DNA from: Blastomyces gilchristii SLH14081
Lineage: Eukaryota; Ascomycota; Eurotiomycetes; Onygenales; Ajellomycetaceae
Assembly: GCF_000003855.2 (NCBI RefSeq)
Contig: NW_003101678.1
Coordinates: forward strand, 1,530,470-1,594,469
Reading direction: 5' to 3'
DNA length: 64,000 nucleotides
Both the position numbers and the translations under genes were made by a program. Under the pieces are notes generated by a model. It had not been told where the DNA came from. It saw only the letters and a program-made list of their open reading frames with translations, and did no database searches. How positions within the stretch are numbered: position 1 is the first letter of the stretch; each line of letters opens with the position of its first letter. Below are positions 58,560 to 64,000 of this stretch, piece after piece.

Positions 58560-61500
58560 TATCTGAGAAAAAATAGTTTCTATTTATTAGTAATATAAGA
58601 ATAATTTACTTTAATTATAATATTTAAGATAGAATTACTATATAATATTATTTATAGATTATTTCTCTATTATCTTAAAGAATTAATTTTTTAATTTTCT
58701 ATTAATTGATATAATTTTTATCTGAAAATATATATATTCTGAGTATAAAATATTATATTAAAAACTGCTACTATGATTTTAAATATAGAAATAATTTACT
58801 AATTTTTTAATTATAATTATATCTAGTTATTCAATATTCTAATCTTGCTATTAAAATATCTATTCAGTTATCAGAAACTATAGTTAAAGTATTAAGTATA
58901 TTTTTCAGTGACTTTTAATAACTTCTGATAACTTTTAAACTCTTAGTAATCTTATATAGTATATTAACTTATAATAACTTTTAATAACTTCTGAAATCTT
59001 TTAATAACTTCTGAATTAATTATATAATACTTCTTTTTAATAGCTGAGTTGAACAATATCTCATTAACTATATTAAATATAATTAAGAAGAATTAAAGAA
59101 AATATATAAATCAGCTATAATAGCAGCTTTAAAAGTCATTATTAAAATAAATACTTTCAATGAATATTAAAGATATATTATAACTTATTATAAGTTATAT
59201 CAGACTAGATAGTATTAATAAATAATAAAATATTATTCAATATTATCTTTAATAAATATTTCAAGATCTATATTCAGATTCTAAGTATACTTTTTAGTTA
59301 TATATAGAATAAGTTTATATACTTCAGTATATAATATATAAATATAGTAATACTTTATTTATTATCAGAACTAGTTATAAAAAGAGTCTTATTCTTCAAT
59401 TCTATATAATTCTGATAGAAAAGATAATCATTTAACTGATTTCTCTAAACAAGCTTGATAATCAGTAAATAAGAGATATAGTACAGTTTCTCAGTGTTAA
59501 TTCTTATCTGATCAGTACTGATAATCTTCAGAGATAAAAAGACTTACTTAAACATATTTAACAGAGTGAGTATATACATATACTACTTAGTTCAGAGTAA
59601 GCTCTTTATAAGTAATTTCAGTATATTCTTCAAGACTCTACTTTATAAGAAAAGATTAAGCTTATAGCTATTAATAAGTATTATCTTATTATACAGTGAA
59701 GTCAATTTTATAGTCAGTTTATCAAACTGAGATATCTGAGATTACTTCTTTATAAGAATATTATCTGATTTAACTATTCTATAACTCTTAGTAGTAAAGC
59801 TGAGAATATTATTCTTTAAGAGACTGAATTTCATTCTATTGATATAAACTTATAACAGACTCAGATTATTCAAACTTTTATTAATTATTTTAATATTTTT
59901 ATCAGTATATATTTAATTCTACACAGTAAACTTATATTCTATAATATATTATATTTTTTATTGAATAAGATTATTAATACAGATAAAAAGATTATATTTT
60001 AATATATTTTAAAAATTATTATCTTTATTAATAGTTATATCAAGATTTAATAAGTAGTGTAATATTTTTAATTAATACTTCTTCAGATCTGTCAGAATAA
60101 TAGATAGAATATTAATAATATTAATATCTCTTTTATTAATAATATTTTTCAGTATTTCATATCTTAAGTATCTGAAGTGAATCAGAATATTTGCTTTGAG
60201 AAGTTCATGCAATTAATATTAAAAATATGAATTATAATAATAATAATCTCACTGAGTATAAGTATAAATATTTCAGATATCAAGTGTACTATTATATAAG
60301 AATTTCCTATTAAGAGAGATGATATTATGAATATTTAATAATAATATAAGTAAGAAGATTGTGAATCAGATTGAAAAAACTATATCTTAATTCTTCTTCT
60401 CTACTGAGTATTTGACTCTGAAGATTATGAAAAGAAAGCTGTTCAATCTTCTCAACTATCAGTAAAATAAAGATCTTAGTAAAGAACTTAATATCAGATC
60501 AGTCAGCTATTATAGTTTATAAACTTAAAGAATATATCTGATACTGAAAGTATTTCATTAAATATAATAAATCAGAGTTAAAGTCAATATAGAATAATCA
60601 CTGTAAAGATATAAATAGAGAATAAAATATAAAGATAAGTTAATCTCTTCACTAACTGAAAGAGAATTATTAATAACTTATATCATTGAAAAGCTTTTCT
60701 AATCTATCTTGAAGAGAATTAACTTCTATTTAATATAAATAGAATGAATACTTCTGTAGAGAAATGCTGCAGCAGATGTAATTCAAGCTGTATATCTATA
60801 TTTAAATAGCTATTCACTATAAACATTATCAAGACATCTTAAGATAATAGTCATGATATCATTCTACTGTCAGAACTTAAGAACTGATGTATTAAATATA
60901 CAGAGAAACAGTATTATTATGATTAAGACTTTTCAGTATTAGCTTCACAATTTATATCTACTTAATATTAGTGACAGATAGCTGCTCTTTTTCATTAGAA
61001 GATATCTATCTTTGAATTTAATTAAAATGAATTATATAATGTTATTAATCTTCTTCAGACTTAAAGCTATTAAGATGAATTTAAAGATCAGCTTCACAGC
61101 TTTCTGTTAAGTTAAATTACAGCTGTAAATAAAGTGTATGAAGCTATTCTCATAGAAAGACATCAATATCAGATAATCAGAAACAGAGAGAGAATAGTAG
61201 AGATTACAGTATCTACTAAAATATCAAGTAGTGATTTAATCAGTGAAATAACAGCAGCTCAGCAGCTTATAGCTGTATAATATATGAAAGACAATAATCT
61301 GATCTGAATAACTGCTTAATATGCAGTAAAAAGAGTATAGTAACTTAATAAAATCTTCACTAAGATCTCTACAGCTCTTTCAGCTGTTATTACTACTACT
61401 GAAGTCTTCACTACTCTAGTCATATCTATTATCAGTGCTTTCACTACTTTATAGTTCACTTCTTCTTCAAGTCTCTGAGTTCATTCTTCTTTAAGTTCAC

Positions 61501-61837
61501 AAGTTTATATATCTACAACTGCTTAAGTTCACACTTCATTCAAGTAGCAAAGTAATAATAATAGTATTGATATTCAAATTCTCTGCAAATGAACATTATT
61601 TAATGAATGAAATATAAACACAGATATTATATTTACAAAGATATCTTATTTTAACTGTGTTTAAACTTCTTCTCACAGAGAAAGAGACAACTTCTCTATA
61701 GAAAATAACACTATTAAGTAGTTAGATATCTTCTATAATAAATCTTCTATAAACTTCTTGCAATTTCTAATAACTTCTGCTAACTTCTGAATCAATTATG
61801 AATTATAGAGTTATAGAAGTGAATAGAAATATACTTA
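58560..61837. other. AT-rich, heavily mutated repeat-derived region
   Basis: About 3.3 kb with almost no CC, GG or CG. All six frames are closed. Remnants with protein-like patterns include a cysteine cluster, CCSRCNSSC, at 60765-60794 in a frame that also reads LIYLEEN upstream, and a Ser/Thr-rich frame at 61350-61440. The element type could not be fixed. A helicase- or transposon-borne gene is possible but unproven. Confidence 0.6.
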
Positions 61838-62357
61838 TCTAGACTAGACTGACTGCTAGAACTATGAATTTCATGTTTGATCTCATTTGATCTGATCTCA
61901 TACATTTCTTGATGTGAATTCCGCTGGGACTAGTCATTAAAAAAACATGCAAAGTGACTATATATCAAATCTCAAAATGAAACCATGACTTGAAAAAAAT
62001 AAGAAAGTGATCTTATTTAATCTCATTTAGTCTCATTCTTGGCATAAAGTTACTATTTTTAGACATTTTAAGGTTTTTTTTAAACTATTTTTAATTTTTT
62101 AAAAAGTAATGCTTTTTGATAACACTCAAATGAGATTTAAAGTCATTTAAAGCAATAAAAATAATTTAAATTGAGAAGTGAAAATCATGGTCTCATTTGG
62201 AAAATGTGATAAGAGTAGACAGTAAGTCTCACTGAAACAGTATGAGACTACTATCTAATGTTAAAACTGTGTAATGAGATCAGTTGAATTGATAATGAGA
62301 CTATCAAAAAATCTGATTCTGGTCTCAGACACGGTCACACGGTCAGTCTAATCTAGA
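61838..62357. mobile_element. Probable MITE with 18-bp terminal inverted repeats
   Basis: TCTAGACTAGACTGACTG at 61838-61855 is matched, in reverse complement, by 62340-62357 with 16 of 18 identical; both mismatches are C/T transitions. The 520-nt interior is rich in TCTCATTT-type words, has no ORF, and still contains GG and CC (for example near 61921-61930 and 62187-62200). It is therefore less mutated than its surroundings. No clear target-site duplication was seen. Confidence 0.55.
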
Positions 62358-63250
62358 CATTATTAACTTACTCATATATTATTTACTTATGTTGTAAGTA
62401 TAAATATAAGTTTCTTACTTCATTTTCTTCATCTTTCTTTCAATCAGTAATAATCTACTTATCAATGTGAAAATTCCTCTGTTATATTATCTGTCACTGT
62501 CTCTGCTGCTATCTCTGCTACTTCATTCACCTGTCTGTTCTTCAATACAATAAAAGTAAGTTAAATCTTAATCATAGATGATGTATAAATCAATCTCTAA
62601 CTAAACAGTTTAGTCAAACAACAATATCTACTTATAAGCTTGAGTTTATCATTCTCAAAGCTTATTATAACACTCACTATATGACAAAGTCTGAGAAGAT
62701 CTGTATATACTGTCTTTATATAGCTGAATTTGAGTCATAGCATAAATGTATTATTTCTAGTATTAGAAAGACATGTGATAATTATCATTTTTATGATTTA
62801 ATATACTATGCTGTATGTTCACTATATTTCTAGAGAAAGCTTAGATATTAATAGATATTATTATAGATTCTCAGAGAGTCTTATATTATTATGAAATATT
62901 ATATTAGAAAATTATGAGAGATGATGTGTTATAAGTAAGAAGATAATAATAATTATTATCATATTATGAAGAAGTTGTGAAGCATACTGATAATAAACAA
63001 CTGATTGATCAGATTCTATCATGATTATACACTGAAATCATTTATTGAAGAAGATTCTCAGATTATTATCAGTACAGATTACAATATTAACTTATATAAT
63101 ACAAGTTATTTTTTTAATGAGAAGTTATCAATGAGTTTTTCTTTATATCTGATGAATTCTGTTAACTATAAGATTGATAAGAAGATTATTAAGAAGTAGC
63201 TTTGTATTCTATTACTATTACTGTTTTTACTTTTACTTTTACTTTTATTT
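62358..63250 (+). pseudogene. Degraded coding sequence with cysteine cluster
   Basis: A plus-strand frame at 62688-62823 reads KICIYCLYIAEFES, a stop, HKCIISSIRKTCDN, and so on, giving spaced cysteines that resemble a small zinc-binding module. The same frame family continues with stops to an open stretch at 63005-63199 (MIRFYHDYTLKSFIEEDSQ...). A GTAAGT donor-like site follows AATAAAA near 62553. It resembles a repeat-borne gene silenced by mutation; no family is assigned. Confidence 0.4.
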
Positions 63251-63320
63251 TTATTTTTATTTTTATTTTTTTTTCTCTTAATATCTTCTTTCTTTTTCTT
63301 TTTCTTTTTTTCTTCATTTT
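63210..63320. repeat. Pyrimidine/T-rich low-complexity tract
   Basis: ACTTTT and ATTTTT units in tandem, followed by TTTCTTTT repeats, immediately 3' of the 63005-63199 open stretch. Confidence 0.8.
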
Positions 63321-64000
63321 AAATGATTAATAAGATACTATTCTTTCAATTCTGCTATATGATTATCAAAGATTTTCTTTTAAGCTTAATAAACTGTAAA
63401 CTACATCAATGATTAAATTTGCTGTTATATATCTGATTGAACATTATAAAGCAGTTGAAGAGTTAAAACTCAATCTTACTTACACAACTGACAAAGTTCT
63501 TAATAACTATGACTTAAAGATTTCTGAGTCTATAATGATTATAAAAGCTCAGCTTCTTTCTAATCTGAAACTATCTTTTAAAGATAATTAACATGTGAAC
63601 TCAGATACTGTAGAATGATGAGATTATTTTCTCACTTGAATCTTGATATCTTAAAGATATAAACTTCACTCTAAAAAGTAAATATAGCTTATATAACTGA
63701 CTTAATAACTATCAAAGATTTTCTTTTAAGCTTAATGAGCTTCAAATAGTATCTTACTTTAGCAGTTTACATACTTAAGACTGCAGTCTGAAAGCAGTTC
63801 AAGTATAACTGTATTAAATGAGAGAAGAAGTATAGTATTCACAGATGATACAGAATCAATTAAAAAAGCATTATTAAATTTCATGATTATCATACTCTCT
63901 GTCTCTGACAGTAAAACAAGTAATAAGAAGTGACACCTGAGTTGAGATAATAATCATAGCTTATAAATGAATGAAGATATCAGCTATTCATAGACTGGCC
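63321..64000. other. AT-rich arm to window end, with internal direct repeat
   Basis: An open 60-codon plus frame at 63409-63591 (MIKFAVIYLIEHYKAVEELKLNL...) has no recognised domain. It is flanked by two identical 27-nt segments (63364-63390 and 63710-63736) that both read YQRFSFKLN in translation. This suggests a repeated coding unit in a mutated gene. Confidence 0.45.

Overview
The window looks like a chromosome segment of a filamentous ascomycete, most plausibly a eurotiomycete of the Onygenales type. The evidence is: short introns (about 40-240 nt) with GTAAGT/GTATGT donors, CTAAC-like branch points and AG acceptors; fungal single-copy genes (UTP20, CUL3, SLD5, CDC25, a MAD-BUB kinase); and a GC-balanced gene island between two AT-rich, repeat-derived arms. 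Species was not determined.

Layout. The left arm (1 to about 5.08 kb) is a mutated Ty1/copia retrotransposon on the minus strand, with gag, protease, integrase, RT and RNase H remnants in canonical order. From 5.1 to 7.0 kb lie two weakly supported small ORFs. From 7.0 to 28.4 kb is a dense housekeeping block: a CwfJ/Drn1 splicing-associated protein, a MIF-type tautomerase, UTP20 (2,619 aa), the mitochondrial Hsp70 chaperone factor Zim17, cullin-3, GINS subunit Sld5 and Cdc25 phosphatase. From 28.4 to 33.2 kb is a long non-coding stretch upstream of cdc25. From 33.2 to 43.0 kb the region is accessory in character: an F-box protein, a decayed isopropylmalate/tartrate-dehydrogenase-type gene, tRNA-Asn(GUU), an intact SDR, a truncated HAD phosphatase, a degenerate WD40-repeat fragment and a pyroglutamyl-peptidase-type gene with a large low-complexity insert. 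From 43.0 to 49.1 kb is a gene-poor, microsatellite-rich stretch leading to an unrecognised, probably nuclear protein (49.1-51.4 kb). At 54.0-58.1 kb is a MAD-BUB checkpoint kinase carrying two apparent frameshifts. From 58.56 kb to the end is the right AT-rich arm with degraded coding remnants and a probable MITE.

How the genes relate. No operon-like pathway is visible. Several genes serve the cell cycle: Sld5 (replication initiation), Cdc25 (mitotic entry), MAD-BUB (spindle checkpoint) and Cul3/F-box (ubiquitin ligation). Zim17 and Cul3 share a divergent promoter, and Sld5 and Cdc25 are tandem on the minus strand.

Main points for a second look. (1) In the AT-rich arms CpC/GpG and CpG are essentially gone while CpA survives, unlike textbook Neurospora RIP. 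(2) The checkpoint kinase combines KEN1, KEN2, a GLEBS-like motif and a kinase domain in one gene, but carries two +1 frameshifts. (3) Several adjacent decayed genes lie at 36-40.5 kb. (4) The 9-mer TACGGAGTA is strongly over-represented between genes. (5) A probable MITE with 18-bp inverted termini lies inside the mutated right arm.
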